Of a stretch of 64,000 nucleotides of DNA, positions 24,452 to 36,799 are shown in pieces (position 1 is the stretch's first letter; each line of letters begins with the position of its first letter). The position numbers and the translations under genes were made by a program. The notes under the pieces were generated by a model. It saw nothing but the letters and a program-made list of their open reading frames with translations, did no database searches and was not told the origin of the DNA. The DNA is taken from NCBI RefSeq assembly GCF_023159225.1, contig NC_063168.1, positions 64,769,398 through 64,833,397 of the forward strand. The letters are read 5' to 3'. Source of the DNA: Perognathus longimembris pacificus. Its lineage: Eukaryota > Chordata > Mammalia > Rodentia > Heteromyidae.

Positions 24452-24522
24452 CATAATGCTGTCGCTCAAGTGATAGAGTGCTTGCCTTGAGTACAAAGAG
24501 ACTCTGAGTTCAAAACCTAGGA
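24452..24522 (+). mobile_element. Solitary Geo monomer remnant
   Basis: 'gctcaagtgatagagtgctt', 'gccttgagtacaaagag' and 'ctgagttcaaaacctagga' are a Geo half with no left monomer. It is interrupted by a small L1 tail and resumes at 24619. Confidence 0.7.
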
Positions 24523-24630
24523 GGAGGTAACAAGTTGAACAAGAAATGTACTCAATGCCTTACATAGGAAACTGTAACCCCTCTGTACTTCACTTTGACA
24601 ATAAAGGAAAATAAAAAACAAAACCTAGGA
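24511..24630 (+). mobile_element. 96-bp LINE-1 tail with 12-bp target-site duplication
   Basis: An extremely 5'-truncated L1 3' end (24523-24618: 'ggaggtaacaagttg', 'aaactgtaacccctctgtac', 'cactttgacaataaa', A-rich tail). It is flanked by caaaacctagga at 24511-24522 and 24619-24630. Confidence 0.85.
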
Positions 24631-24640
24631 TGAGAAAAAG

Positions 24641-25529
24641 AAAAAAAATGAGCTAATATTGACCATTATATATGTTGTATGGTATTCTGTAAGAATTTGG
24701 AAGCTATGGTTTTATTCCTCAGAAATACAGCTTAGCAGAATCAGGGAAGAAACCAAGGAACAGACTTAGTCTATTTACAGAGAGGATAGGAGGAGATATT
24801 TCAGAAGACTTTGATGAGTTGGAGTCATTCTTAAAGGAAGAGTAGGAATAAGATGTCATAAAAGGTGATGTTGAATAAGAGATTAAAAATTCAAAGAAAA
24901 TTGGAAGAGCCCTGAGAAGACAGAATGTGCTAAGCAAGGACAAAGAAAAAATTCAAAGCTGTGAGTCCCAAATAGCTTTAACAGATTTAATGATTTGGAA
25001 TGGGATGACATGAGGCAAAAAGTGGTAGGAGATGGGAATGCAGAATTAGAGAAAGTAATGTTTTAATTACTTTGCCCTATATGAAAATACAGTCTCACCC
25101 AAACTTCATGGGCTTTCCAATAGATGAGTAGTCAGAGTACACATTTTAAAACATGTCATGAAGTAAACTTTCCATAGGATTCAGTTTTAGCAAACTACTT
25201 CATATTAAAATCCACCATCCTAGGATAATCATCAGGAGTATCCCTTTGATGATCAAAAGTATCTTGATTTGATTTGAAAATTGTATAATGACATCTGGTC
25301 AATACCCTGTTGCCTGGAAACTGTATATTCTTTATATATATATTTAGACATCTGATATAGAAATTCTATGGTAATTGAATTAGTCCTTATAGGAAAATGG
25401 CTTATAGGAAAAAAAATGAGTCTTCCTAGAGTCAGAATAGAGCCATTTAGCAAAAATTTTGGATAGAGTTTGGAGAATGGTGACAGTTAAGGATATTTTT
25501 CACAGTTTAGGTGACAACTCAGAACATCA
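24641..25529. other. Unassigned sequence
   Basis: Purine-leaning, with no gene or family resemblance I can defend. Confidence 0.35.
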
Positions 25530-25750
25530 ATGCTGTGGGTTAGAATCACAGCACGATCAATCCCAGAGGCTGGACAGGTTATTGTGGCTTCCCAGGCTAC
25601 AGTTTCTTCAAATTGTGAAATAACTCTAAATAAGGAAGACAATGATAACACTCTCATGATTGTAATATGGTCAGAATTAATAACTAAGTACACAAAGTTA
25701 TGTTTAACAGCACCTGTCATTATATAAGCACAGCACAATCTTAGCCATTA
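25530..25750 (+). mobile_element. MIR element (sense)
   Basis: 'gctgtgggttagaatcacag', 'acagtttcttcaaattgtga', 'acaatgataacactctcatg' and 'acagcacctgtcattatata' follow MIR order from the tRNA-like region into the 3' half. Confidence 0.55.
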
Positions 25751-26009
25751 GTAGTGAATTGCAAGAAACATGTTTTAGCCATTGTGCAGTATTTTCATAT
25801 TCTGGATGGGAAGAAGAAGTAAAATTTTATTGAGAAGTCCAATACCAAAATTGTCAGCAATAACTTTGAATTGATCTTCTTTATTATACATTTTAGCATC
25901 ATTTTCCTCTCTAAAAATGTTGGATCCTTAAGGAAAAAAAAACAACAAAGTTTGTTTCTCATCTAAATTTATACCTTAGGCACTCCAACAGCTATGTTTG
26001 GAAGATAAT

Positions 26010-26207
26010 GTGATTACAGAAAGAAGAATGGAAGGACGAAAGGAAAAAGAGGATGGCAAGAAAGAAGGAAATGAGGTCATGTGGGAAAGGAGAAAGGAAG
26101 AAAGCAGGAAAAATGAAAGGGAAGGAAGAAAGGAAAAAAAGGAAAAAGGGAAGGAAAGGAGGAATAAAGGCAGGAAAATTGGACTCTCTCTCTCTCTCTC
26201 TTTATCC
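26010..26207 (+). repeat. Polypurine (AGGAA-rich) tract ending in (CT)n
   Basis: About 150 bp of almost pure A/G (GGAAGGAAA-type units) followed by (CT)9 at 26187-26205. Long frames on both strands here are low-complexity artefacts. Confidence 0.9.
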
Positions 26208-26210
26208 TCA

Positions 26211-29200
26211 CCTGTATGTGTTGGAAAGAGGAATCTAATTTGCAACCTGAAATTTCTGTATATTTTATGACAATTTAGACAATCAGAATTCTGAAATATC
26301 AAATCATATTAAATAAATTGTTCCATCTCACAGCTCTAAATTAGAAGCAATTTGTGGGAAATTTGGAAATACCTGGTATCAATTTTTGGTTGTCACAATT
26401 GAGAATTGTTATTGGCATGTAATGGATACAAGAGTGTGATGTTGTTTGACATTAAAAAATCTACAGGAGAGATCACAACAAGAATTATCAGGTTCAAAGG
26501 TCCACATTGCTGAGGTTGAAACTGTCTAAAAGGGTCTGAGTGTGGTGCCTGCCACATTTCTTGCTATACATCTGTTTTTAATGTTCATACTAGAGCTTCC
26601 TTTTAGTGTGTATAAGGCTTCTGTTTCTTGTCTTAGAGATTTATTTTCCAAGAACTTACCGACTTGATTAGCTCCAAGTTGTGTATTCTGAGCAAATTAG
26701 AAGTAGAAGGAAATCAATGTTTTTGGAGGACAACCTTAAAGGATTTGGGATAGAAATTGGTAGATAAATGGCTGAGCATTCCAGTATTTCAAAGACAATC
26801 CTTCACACAACTTTTATATGGCTCTTCAGTGATTTTCTTGTGGGACTGGACCTCATCTGTTCACAGTGCTTCACCATTTATCGGATTCTTCTTTTCTCTC
26901 TGCTCTTCTGGCTCTATCACTCCTACTTTGAAATAAACTACCAGGGCCCAATATGACGTCACATATTCCTTTTTGGGTGAACCCAAACTTAGACAATGAA
27001 TCTTCCCTTTAAACAGTAAGTGATGGAGTAAGAATGTGAAAGGTGTGGTTATTACCAATCAGATGTTAGAAATATTAGAACTTTGTAGTAAATGCAAAAC
27101 AGGATTCTGTGGTTCCTTTCTGTCCATTGAAGTCATTTGTATAAGTTAGGCATGAGAAATGAGTCATGAATAGTGAGACAGAACTGGGACATTCACTCAT
27201 TTTTACGCTATGCCTACTATCCTTATCTACTCCTTGTCTTACTTTCCTTTGCCCTGAGTAGGATATGAGAGATGGGGTAACAGAAGCAGCAGTAGCTATT
27301 ATAACAATCAGAAAAGAAGAGAGGCCAAAATCGGTATTCATTACAGCATCACATCCTGTTCAGATATCATAGGTGCTCTTTAAATCAGTGCATAAATTTA
27401 TAGACTCTGTCATTCAGTGTAATGCATTAATGAAACCCTACTGAAGGCATTCTGTTATGAAAAATAATGCAGAGGAGTGAAGAGGACACATAAGTCCTCC
27501 AAATCGAGACAGACTCTACACTCCCAATCTCATTTCATAAATTTATGAATAATTTTTCTGAGAGTTGACAAGAGTTGCCTTGGCAGGTGGAGTTAGCTGG
27601 GGACCTGGCAGTATCATGATCCTGACATCCAAAAGCTTTCAGAGTTCCACACAATCAGTCATGTGAGCGCCTACACGCAATATTATTCTGCCTAGATTTC
27701 TTCATGCATTATATATAGGTTAAAAGAGGCTGCTGTAAATAGCAGGTTCATAGAAAGGACAGACTGAACATTTGAACCCTTGGTGAAAGAAAAAAGTGAG
27801 AGAAAGGGAAACCATTTTCACCTTTTGCCTGATGCCCTATCACGTACCTCCTAGACCCCTCCCATTCAGGTGGCATCTGAAGCAATGTTAGTTCAACATG
27901 AAAATTCAGTAAACCTTATTCTTTATTCCAGCCTCACAATTCTCCTGCATTGAAGAAAAAATGGGTTAGATGTTACTTTTCCTCCACTTACTTAAGGGAC
28001 ATTGGAATTAAGGGGTTTAAAATGAGTCCTTTTCTAGTGGGAAAAGATGTGGTCCATAACTTTTCAGGTTATTTGAGAGATTCAGAATATTAAACAGGAA
28101 AAAGGGAATGTGAAACAGACAGCTTTGAAGAGTTCTGGTGTCTAAAAAAAATGAGCTCTATTTTACTATATTGAACATCCCCAAATCAAAAGGCAGCTAT
28201 ATTTAATGATGTGAAGTCACTCAATGGATCAGAACTAAAAAAGAGAGTTCATGATCTGTTTTCTGAAAGACCCAGAAAAAAAAGGCCACATTCACTTACT
28301 TCCTCAAATCAAGTTCATTAGTTTATGGACTGAGCAGACCAGAGAACTGGACCTACTCTCCCTGGTGTTCTAGATAATGCTTGATATGTCAATGGGAAGA
28401 GGTTTCAATGGTATCTTACCATAGGTAGGTCAACTCCGAGTGATCTCAACAAATAGATGGTTGAGAAGAAATATTGATATCACTATTTAGAACACAGTGA
28501 ACGATGCTTAACTGTTACTGAAATTAAGTCATGCTCACTGTTGTTCCTGTGGAAATATGAAAGTTTGCATATGGCTAACTAGGCATGTGACTATTCTAAC
28601 TATGAATTGTGTGTGTATATTTACCTCTCACATGTTTACTTTAGTATTTAATCCTATGCCTTCCAAAGGGATATAATTTTATACACTTTTTCCCCATATT
28701 ATTTTATACATGGGATAGTGAGGCTCCTGCACTGCACTGAAGGTCATTCTGAAGTACAAAGTGAGGCCTTGTCTCCAAACAAATCAAAACAAGTAAGTGG
28801 AGAGAATCCAGACAGAAGCTATAGGAATAATTTTCCCTGACTGCGTTGAGGTAATAGCATGAATAATTTTGTATTGCTTTGTATTAGTTTTAGGAGTAAC
28901 AAAAGTATTTTGTGAGCATGTATCAAATTAACAAATATTCCTGCGTAACAAATAGTTGGGGGGTATTGAAATGAGGCAACAAATTAGAGTGGAATTTTTT
29001 TAAGTTTATATGTTCTATAGGGAAAAAGATGACGGTGACTTTTGATAAATTACTGAGCAAGAAGTCAAATTATTATGTAATTTCAATTGCTTATAAACTT
29101 TTAAATAAGAAATGTGTCAGAGAAAATTCTGAAGAACAGACAAAATTTGAGCTGGAATTAGGGAATGGATGAGAAAAGACATGCGTGAGGAGAGGAAGAG

Positions 29201-30261
29201 AGATGAGTATACAAAGCATCCAGAAGTTTGGCTAAGATGACAAAAAAGGTATACCCTAGTAAGGTTTATTGTATAGTGCTATTTAAGAAGGATTTAAATG
29301 GAGAGATTAAAAGGAAGGAGAACAAACTGGTCTTTCAAATGTTCCGACTGGGGAGAGGTGGAATGGTGGTTGTGCAAGAGGAGAGAGACTGGTTTTAGAC
29401 AGGTTGAATCCAAGTGCTATAACCATGGACTCAAAGTCAAGGTGAAGATGTGCTTTTCAGAACCTTTGGTTACCTGTTGGTAGATCAAGCATGTCAACTG
29501 CAGTGGCAATATTAAAGGTAGTAGAAAATAGATTTAGTTATGGTTAAACAGGAGTGAACATTTCTGGCAAACTATTACAAATGATTATGGGCAATAAATT
29601 ATGTACTTTATATATGATAAAGCTAGAAAAGATTTTTTAATGCTTTTGCTGCAAAGAAATAAAACAATGCTTCACATTCTAGATAAGCTTAACCTAATTT
29701 TAACATAGTGCATGTATACTTATATTATAACATCACATGATAGCACCTTAATAAGGACATCTATTTCTCTACATGAATTAATAATTAATTGAACTTAAGA
29801 ATGTAAGTTAAAAAGGTAAGATAACTAATTTTAATAAGGTTTTAGTTAATCTTAGGAAATGACTTTTTTGCTCTCGGCAATTGTTTTCCACTCTGGGCTA
29901 TTAATATAAATGTCTGGGGTGTTCTTAGAACTAGGAAAGCTTGAAGATATCATTTAAAACACATGAAGGGTGAGTTTAACAGTATGTGGTTATCAAGTTC
30001 TGGAGTTGATGGAATGTATACTATATGCATGGTGGATATCTCATGTTCATTTTCCGATTGGGTTCTCATACAGAAAACCATACTAGCCTGAAAATATCCT
30101 AGGAGACATTAATTAGCATAATCAAAGAGTTAAACTGAATGCTTTCTAGACATGTTTTATAGGATCTTTAAAACTGCTAATAGTGTTGCATTTTCAGAAA
30201 AGTTTGGTTCTTTTCTTTACTTGTCAGTCAGTAAAGTGGATACTTACTTTTGAAAAATTGA
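26211..30261. other. Four-kilobase stretch with no gene recognised
   Basis: AT-rich and mostly free of young repeats. The only hint is a B1-tail-like phrase at about 28765-28795 ('gtgaggccttgtctccaaac' then A-rich). No frame, splice pattern or CpG cluster suggests an exon. Confidence 0.4.
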
Positions 30262-30860
30262 GAAGGGGTGCTGCAGAATGAATGGATCAAGGAAATATGG
30301 CACATATATGCAATGGAATTTGATGTTTCCATCACAAAGAATGACTTCACCCCATTAGTTAGTAAATGGAAAGATCTGGAAAAAATTATACTAAGCGAGT
30401 AAGCCAGACCCAAAGAAACATAGCCTACATGGTTTACCCAATTTATAACAACTAGAATGTGCCTATAAATCTACAAGTAGGCTCAATGGACAGTAGAAGA
30501 TAAATAATTACTCCTGGACATGATTGATTAAACAGCAATCTAAATACTCACATAGTGAGAAAAAAGGAGGATAATCTTAGGAGAGGATTGCAAGGGCTCA
30601 AAAACTATGAGTGTAGGATCAAATAAAATTATGCTTATTGAAAGGAGCTCCAAAAAATGGAAGCAAGAAGTTTTATATTACACTATTTTCAGTTCTTTTT
30701 TCTTCTTTTCTTTGGTTTATTCCCTTCTGTCACTGTGATCTCTGTACTATTTGTCTTGTATACAAGTTTATCTGATTTGGGGAGGAGAATGGAAAGCACA
30801 GAAATGGTGGGAGAAAGGGCGAAACAATTTAGCAAGCATCAGTTCATCAATGCATTACAA
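30262..30860 (+). mobile_element. Old LINE-1 ORF2 end and 3' UTR (sense)
   Basis: 'gaatggatcaaggaaatatg', 'gcacatatatgcaatggaat' and 'aaattatactaagcgagtaa' align with the L1 ORF2 end at 46170-46280 in this window. Degraded 3' UTR follows. Frames are broken. Confidence 0.6.
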
Positions 30861-31373
30861 CTACAGTGAACATGTTAGGTCTCTAATGATCTTTATTCGT
30901 GCTAAAAATACACACAGCACAGAATAACATAATAATTGAGGAACACACATGTCCAAAATAAAGTTTAAGAAACAATGGATTTCTAGTGGCTTAGTAGCCA
31001 GGTTATCTTCTCTCCTCTTCTTTTTCCTCCACAGAGGATCCCTACAGCCTTATATGGGGTGTTATCATGTATATTTATATCAAATGTTTAGGGATATTTG
31101 TACTCTAGTAAAATTTGGTGGAAAGATTTCCACTTTTAATTGTACACCAATATAATCATACATTATGTTACTACCATTTGCTACTGATTAACTGGTCAAC
31201 TTCATCAATCAATTACACCTACATATCATTTTACTCTTAGGATCCATATTGTGACTGATACAGCACAGTTTACCACTTTTCATTACTATATACGCTTCCT
31301 TGTTTGAATAGAACATATGCCACAATTTATTACTTTGTCTTGCCTGCAGGCGATAAACCTTTTTATCATCATT
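30861..31373. other. Unassigned sequence
   Basis: Nothing recognised. Confidence 0.35.
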
Positions 31374-31619
31374 CCACTTAAAAACATTTTTTTCTTTTCT
31401 TTTTTTTTTTTTGGCCGTCCTGGGGCTTGGACTCAGGGCCTGAGCACTGTCCCTGGCTTCTTTTTGGTCAAGGCTACACTCTGCCGCTTGAGCCACAGCG
31501 CCACTTCTGGCCATTTTCTGTATATGTGGTGCTGGGGAATTGAACCCAGGGCCTCATGTAAACGAGGCAAGCGCTCTTGCCACTAGGCCATATCCCCAGC
31601 CCCACTTAAAAACATTTTT
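31374..31619 (-). mobile_element. IDL-Geo SINE with 18-bp target-site duplication
   Basis: Near-consensus antisense dimer. Flanks ccacttaaaaacattttt at 31374-31391 and 31602-31619 are identical; the outer cc is also compatible with the element's own end. Confidence 0.92.
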
Positions 31620-32921
31620 ACATGACTCCAGATGGAGAATTCCAGTAGGATAAGTATCCAGGCACAAAAGACCAGCTGTAGATGGTTTAGTTTTATAAGA
31701 AGATGCCAACTTCTTTCTCAGGGTAGCAAACAGTTTTCATTTCAACTATCAAATAGGGAAGATCCATTGCTCCCTTGTATCATGCCTTCAATAAATATTT
31801 AAATTTTTGGTTACTCTAGTGGGTAAAGGGTAGAATTTCATTGTGACTTTAGAGTGTTGTGTGGTGTTTGATGCTTTTAAGCCACTGCGGTATTTTTGAA
31901 GCATTTGTGTTTATTTTTCCACCAAAAGCATGATCATGTATTTTTTTCTTTTGTCTATTATTGCTTTACTTTTGGTTATTTCTGATTTACAGGTCTTTGG
32001 CACAGGTCCAATTTTGTTAGATGCTCAGAATCCTTCCCCTCAGTTTGCTGATTGTCTCTTATCCTTTATAGTGCCTTTGATAAGCACTTAAAAGGAAGTC
32101 TTATGCCCTAATCTTGTATATGAGAGTTGAACTTACATGAGGATTGAATCAAAGAAAGCAAAACAAATTTATGAAGGGAGAAAAGATATAAGGCTTGATC
32201 AATTTGCTTGAATCCTCAGTGAAGGAGGCATGCCTAAATTTCTCTGGACTATCCATAAGATTCTTGTAAATTCCATTGTTTGTTAGAAACATTTAGATCA
32301 AGTTTTCTTTTTACTGCCACTTGAATTACTCCAATAAACAATGATATCAAGGAAATGGCAAGGATTTTATTTTCAGTACTGCACGTTACTAAATTGGAAT
32401 CACTATCCAACCTGTTTAAGTCCTCAGTAAATTTTTTCTATCTTTTTGCAAAAACATGATGACTTACCTCTGCAAAAATCTCTCTATTGTTCATTAGTTT
32501 TCCCAAGCCTGTTTCTGTGCCCACTTGAATATAGCTAACTTTTAAATGTAGTTTGTTATGAGTCACAGTGAACATCTCCTATAGGAATATTTGGGAGGAA
32601 AAGCAAAAACAAATGCATTTCACACTTCCACACTGAAGGGCATTTCATTTTTCTCAAGATATTTTGGCAACTTTCAAGTGGTAGATGACTGGCTGTGAGG
32701 CATAAGTTAAAGGAGAAAAACTCCATACCCCACAGAAAGAACCCTGCCTACACGAGCCTCTTTCGGCTCCATTCTCTCCCCCTGGACCATATATAGCTCA
32801 ATTTTTCTGAACTTGCCCAAAACTTTATTCTTTCACAGTTCCATCACACTTTGCTCAGCTTTTTCTTACTTATATAAACAAATATATTTAGTACTTTTTA
32901 TTTTTTTAAAAAAAGCACACA
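31620..32921. other. Unassigned sequence
   Basis: T-rich text at about 31880-32090 is faintly like old antisense L1, too weak to call. The rest is unassigned. Confidence 0.35.
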
Positions 32922-33080
32922 GGTGTGGTAGAACACAACTGTAATTCCTGTTATTTGTGGATTAACAAAGGAAGATCATAAAGTTGAAGAGTGTGTGAGT
33001 AGTTTAGCATGTCATGTATAAAGCGCTGGGGAAGTTAGTTCAGTGTGCTGTGTGAAATTCCCAGTATTACAAAGGGTGGA
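32922..33080 (+). mobile_element. B1-dID dimeric SINE (sense, old)
   Basis: B1-like start 'caggtgtggtagaacacaac' and 'tgtaattcctgttatttg', then an ID-like half 'gctggggaagttagttcagt' ending 'attcccagtattac'. The A-rich tail runs into a long purine tract. Confidence 0.55.
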
Positions 33081-33084
33081 TAGG

Positions 33085-33285
33085 ATAGTTTCTGTAAAAG
33101 GAAAAGAGGGAAAGGAGAGAGAAAACAGCGCTTGTGAAAGAGAGAAAGGAAGAGAGGGAAGGAAAGAAAGAGGAGGAAGGGAGAGAGGGAGAACGGAAGG
33201 AAAGGAAAGAAGGAGGAATAGGAGGAAAGAAGGGGAAGAAAGAAAGTAGCAAAGGGAAGGAAAGGAAACAAAGAGAGAAAACAGA
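33085..33285 (+). repeat. 200-bp polypurine tract
   Basis: Almost uninterrupted A/G with GGAA, GAAAG and GAGGAA units, starting at the tail of the preceding SINE. Probably an expanded A-tail. The opposing frames it creates are not genes. Confidence 0.9.
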
Positions 33286-33349
33286 ATCCATTTTCTATTT
33301 ATGTCCCTCTAGTTATATTCATATTTCTCTAGTTTTCTTTTCTCTTTTT

Positions 33350-33552
33350 AATTTTTGGCCATCATGGGGCTTGAACTTGGGCCCTGGACATTGTCTAGCA
33401 CCCTACCACTTTGAGCCATAGCACCACTTCTGGTTTTCTGGTGGTTAATTGACGATAAAAGTCTCATGGACTTTCCTGCTCGGGATGGCTTTGAACTGCA
33501 ATCCCCAGAGCTCAGTCTTCTGAATAGCTAACGTGAGCCACCAGCACTCAGC
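33350..33552 (-). mobile_element. 7SL/B1-like + Geo composite SINE (antisense)
   Basis: Geo end first on the plus strand ('catggggcttgaacttgggc', 'accactttgagccatag'), then the linker 'ggtggttaattgacgataaa', then reversed B1 ('gatggctttgaactgcaatc', 'tgaatagctaacgtgagcca'). Confidence 0.75.
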
Positions 33553-33749
33553 TTTATTTTTCTTTAGAGGTTTGGTTTTCCAAACAGCTTCCTGCATGCA
33601 GCATTTTCAGTCTATAGGGTAGTGTAACTATGCTAGTTTCAGATCCTTACCTGGCTAGTACTGCATGCCATATGGCACACAACTCTGTGAATGGCTTTTT
33701 CACCTCAAGTGGTGATTTTCCTATTTTCCTCCTTCCTCATGTTAAATTA

Positions 33750-33852
33750 GCACTTTTCATGTTTCTGGAATTATTTCTGTATCTACCTTCTGGTTTGTTT
33801 GCTATATTTCAAAATATGGTAGATATACAATACATATTTGTTGAATGAATGT
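33750..33852 (+). mobile_element. Possible L2/MIR 3' end
   Basis: 'tacaatacatatttgttgaa' followed by 'tgaatgtg' fits the terminal (TGAA)-type end of L2. The upstream part is weak. Confidence 0.35.
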
Positions 33853-34964
33853 GTAATTGCATGGGTTTATAGAAAAGGGGGAAATTTTATGGGACTTCAA
33901 GTTTCATACTGGCTTTAGCTACTCCCCAAAGTTGTCTGTATGGACATCTTTTCCCTAGCAATGTTTCCTCACTCTAAAGAAGAGTCGCTCATAGATGCTG
34001 GAAAGTTCTATCATTCGTTTGATGGGAGGTTGGACTAGTTTACTCATTGGGTGAAAGCAGGGGAGGAGTGACAGACAGAGAGGAAAGTGGCCTGTCAAAC
34101 CACACAGCTCAAGTAAAACCACAGGAGAAGTAACCAAAGAGAGAAAAATTCATTTATCCACCTTTTCCAAACCTGGAAAACTTTATGTGCCCCCCTGTAA
34201 TCAATTGCTATTAAAAACCTAGTATCCACAGAGACAACCGACTGATATTCTTCAGGCAATAGGTCAGCCACGTCTTTGGGGACAGGCTGGTGTCTTCCTA
34301 AACTTTTTCATTGCCTCGTATTTCTTCTCAGAATTTTTTTCTAGAGCATTTCCGCCTCTACTGGCTGCCATTTCCCTGACATCTGGCTCTTGTTTAAGCC
34401 ATTTACATCTGTGTGTAGTGTTTTAATTTTTTAAAATTTATTCCAAATGCTCAAGCAAGGAAGTGAGGTTCATAGTGATAAAAAAAAAAGTGCTTATGAA
34501 CTCTTGAGATTATTTTAGATCCAGATCAGAAGTCTGGAAATGTGCATGGGTTTGAGCTAATTTACATAACATTGAAAAGTTGTAGAAATGTTCCACACAT
34601 CACCACATTGCAATTAACATTATATAAAGCATGTTTCATCTCTCACGTGAATAAGTTTGGATGAAGGGTCCAAGAATCTATGAAAGCAGTTATATCTTTC
34701 TTTCAGAGTCAGTGCAAACTTGAAGAAGCCACATACAGAACGGGAACACATTGCTAGAGATATAATATTAATGGAAAAACAAGTTAAAGCCCACAAGAGC
34801 AAGTTTGGTTCATACAATGTCAGAGAAAGACAAATATTTCTTGTAGTTCCTTATATAATGGAGGTTTAAGTTCATGACCTAAGCTATTCTTTTATCTTAG
34901 CTCTCTTAGTTCTCCATTGGACTATGAGCTACATTATTTTAAACTAGTTTTACTTGTTTTTGTT
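33853..34964. other. Unassigned sequence
   Basis: No gene or clear repeat. Confidence 0.35.
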
Positions 34965-35043
34965 TATGTACTACCAAGTCATCGAACCCAGGACCTCATG
35001 CATGTTATGCAAGTACTCTACCACTAAGCCACATTCCTAGCTC
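34965..35043 (-). mobile_element. Solitary ID-like monomer (antisense)
   Basis: 'atcgaacccaggacctcatg', 'catgttatgcaagtactcta' and 'ccactaagccacattcctag' are the reverse complement of a tRNA-Ala-derived ID element. The reversed B box 'tcgaaccc' is intact and no Geo half is present. Confidence 0.75.
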
Positions 35044-35352
35044 CTATGAGCTACTTTATTCAGACTCATATCACACAGGTATGGTAAAGTCACTTTTGAT
35101 ATGAGTGAGTCAATTTTGGAATTTATGACAGAAATTCAATCTAGCTTATTTGTCAGTAATAAAGTGCTGTGCTCATCTTTTTTTTAACTTAAGTAAGAAT
35201 AGTAATTTTTGGACTGTTTGAGTGAATTGTTCGGTATTTTTAATCTTTTTGAGAAGATATACAGCATCATATAAATCATATTATAAATTGAGTAGACACT
35301 TTTCTTACCATACATTTAGGTGGTTCTTTTGTTGTTGTTTGTGTGTGCAGGA

Positions 35353-35571
35353 ACTGAGGGTTGAATTCAAGGCATGGGAATTTCCCTTAGCTTTCTTGCT
35401 CAAAGCTGGAGCTCTACCTCTTGAGTCACACTCTACTTCTGGCTTTTTGGTGGTTACTTGGTGATAAGAGTCCCTCAGAGTTGTCTGTCTAGGTTGGCCT
35501 TGAACAGAAATCCCTCAAATCTTATCTTCCTAAGTAGCTAGGATTACAGGCATGAACCACTGGAACACTCC
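35353..35571 (-). mobile_element. 7SL/B1-like + Geo composite SINE (antisense)
   Basis: 'gagggttgaattcaaggcat', 'tacctcttgagtcacactct', then 'ggtggttacttggtgataag' and 'ctaagtagctaggattacag'. The full order is retained but diverged. Confidence 0.75.
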
Positions 35572-35573
35572 TT

Positions 35574-36550
35574 TAAGTGTACTTTTGTTTAAATTAAAGA
35601 TATGGTTGTCCTGTTTATATTCCAGAATTGATAAAAATGGCAGATGCATATTTAAATATAGTTTGGTTTAACATTTTCTTTTGCAATTTTCAGTCAAAAC
35701 AACATGGCACAGTTCAAGTATTTTCCAACGTCAAAGCTTTGAAGTAGGTTTGAAACTTTCTACCAACCAATAAAACTTTGGAGAACTTTGATCCTATTAA
35801 CTTCACAGTTCAGGAGACAAAAATAGAACAAAAGTATTTTGAGATTTTATATACTACCTTCAAGTGTATAAATATTACCAGGAAAGAAGAAATAAACTGC
35901 TATGACATAATTCTGTTTCTAAGATTTACCTCAGGAAGTAAATGAAAAATAGTGACTTTTAAGGATTCCAAGAGCAAGAGGTTAAATTCTCATTGAAAAG
36001 TTAAAGTGATTTCAAAATTGCATCTGGCCCATTTAAGGAATTTTTTTTTACTTTTCCTATAATGAGATAATATTTTCTCTGTCCATGCTTATCATTGAAA
36101 TGAAAGCTGATTAGAAGTCTTCTAAGCTTAAGAAGGGAGCTGGGAGAAAATTTGTTATTTAGATCAGGGAGATATAATCAGATTTAAATTATTGAGTAAT
36201 AGATAAAAGCTAAAATTTACTGAGAGGCATTGCAAATTATAGCCAGGTGTTTCTCCTATGAAAGTTCTGCATGATTTTATCTTAAATGTGATATGCAAAT
36301 CTTGCTAGAATTTTATTATTATTACTATTATCATAAAAGAGATATTTGTGTGAACTAATTTATGTAACTATTATATATGACCTCACAGATATTCTGCTTG
36401 TTGGAAACAAAACTGCTCCAAAACTAGCACTGCAAGGAAGATACAGATTGTAGAAAGTTCATTTTTATTCAGAAATAAAAACACAAATAAATTATGCTAT
36501 TATAAATAGGCTTTCATGGAGTAATTTATACTTATAATAATATTAAACAA
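35574..36550. other. Unassigned AT-rich sequence
   Basis: Nothing recognised. Confidence 0.4.
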
Positions 36551-36789
36551 CAGCAGTCAATTTTGTTTCTGTTTTTGTTTTTTTGCCAGTCCTGGGGCTT
36601 GGACTCAGGGCCTGAGCACTGTCCCTGGCTTCTTTTTGTTCTAGGCTAGCACTCTACCTCTTGAGCCACAGCGCCACTTCTGGCTTTTTTGTACATATGT
36701 GGTGCTGAGGAATTGAATCCAGGGCTTCAGGTATACAAGGCGAGCACTTTACCACTGGGCCATATTACCAGCCCCCAGCAGTCAATTTT
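36551..36789 (-). mobile_element. IDL-Geo SINE with 14-bp target-site duplication
   Basis: Antisense dimer between two copies of cagcagtcaatttt (36551-36564 and 36776-36789). The ID half has extra changes ('gtacatatgtggtgctgagg'). Confidence 0.9.
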
Positions 36790-36799
36790 AATTATTTAT

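Noticed and set aside
26010..26302. Opposing long frames rich in Lys/Glu/Arg and Phe/Ser/Leu
   Set aside because: They are translations of a polypurine/polypyrimidine tract.
33035..33421. Several overlapping long frames on both strands
   Set aside because: Low-complexity purine tract plus an antisense SINE; not coding.
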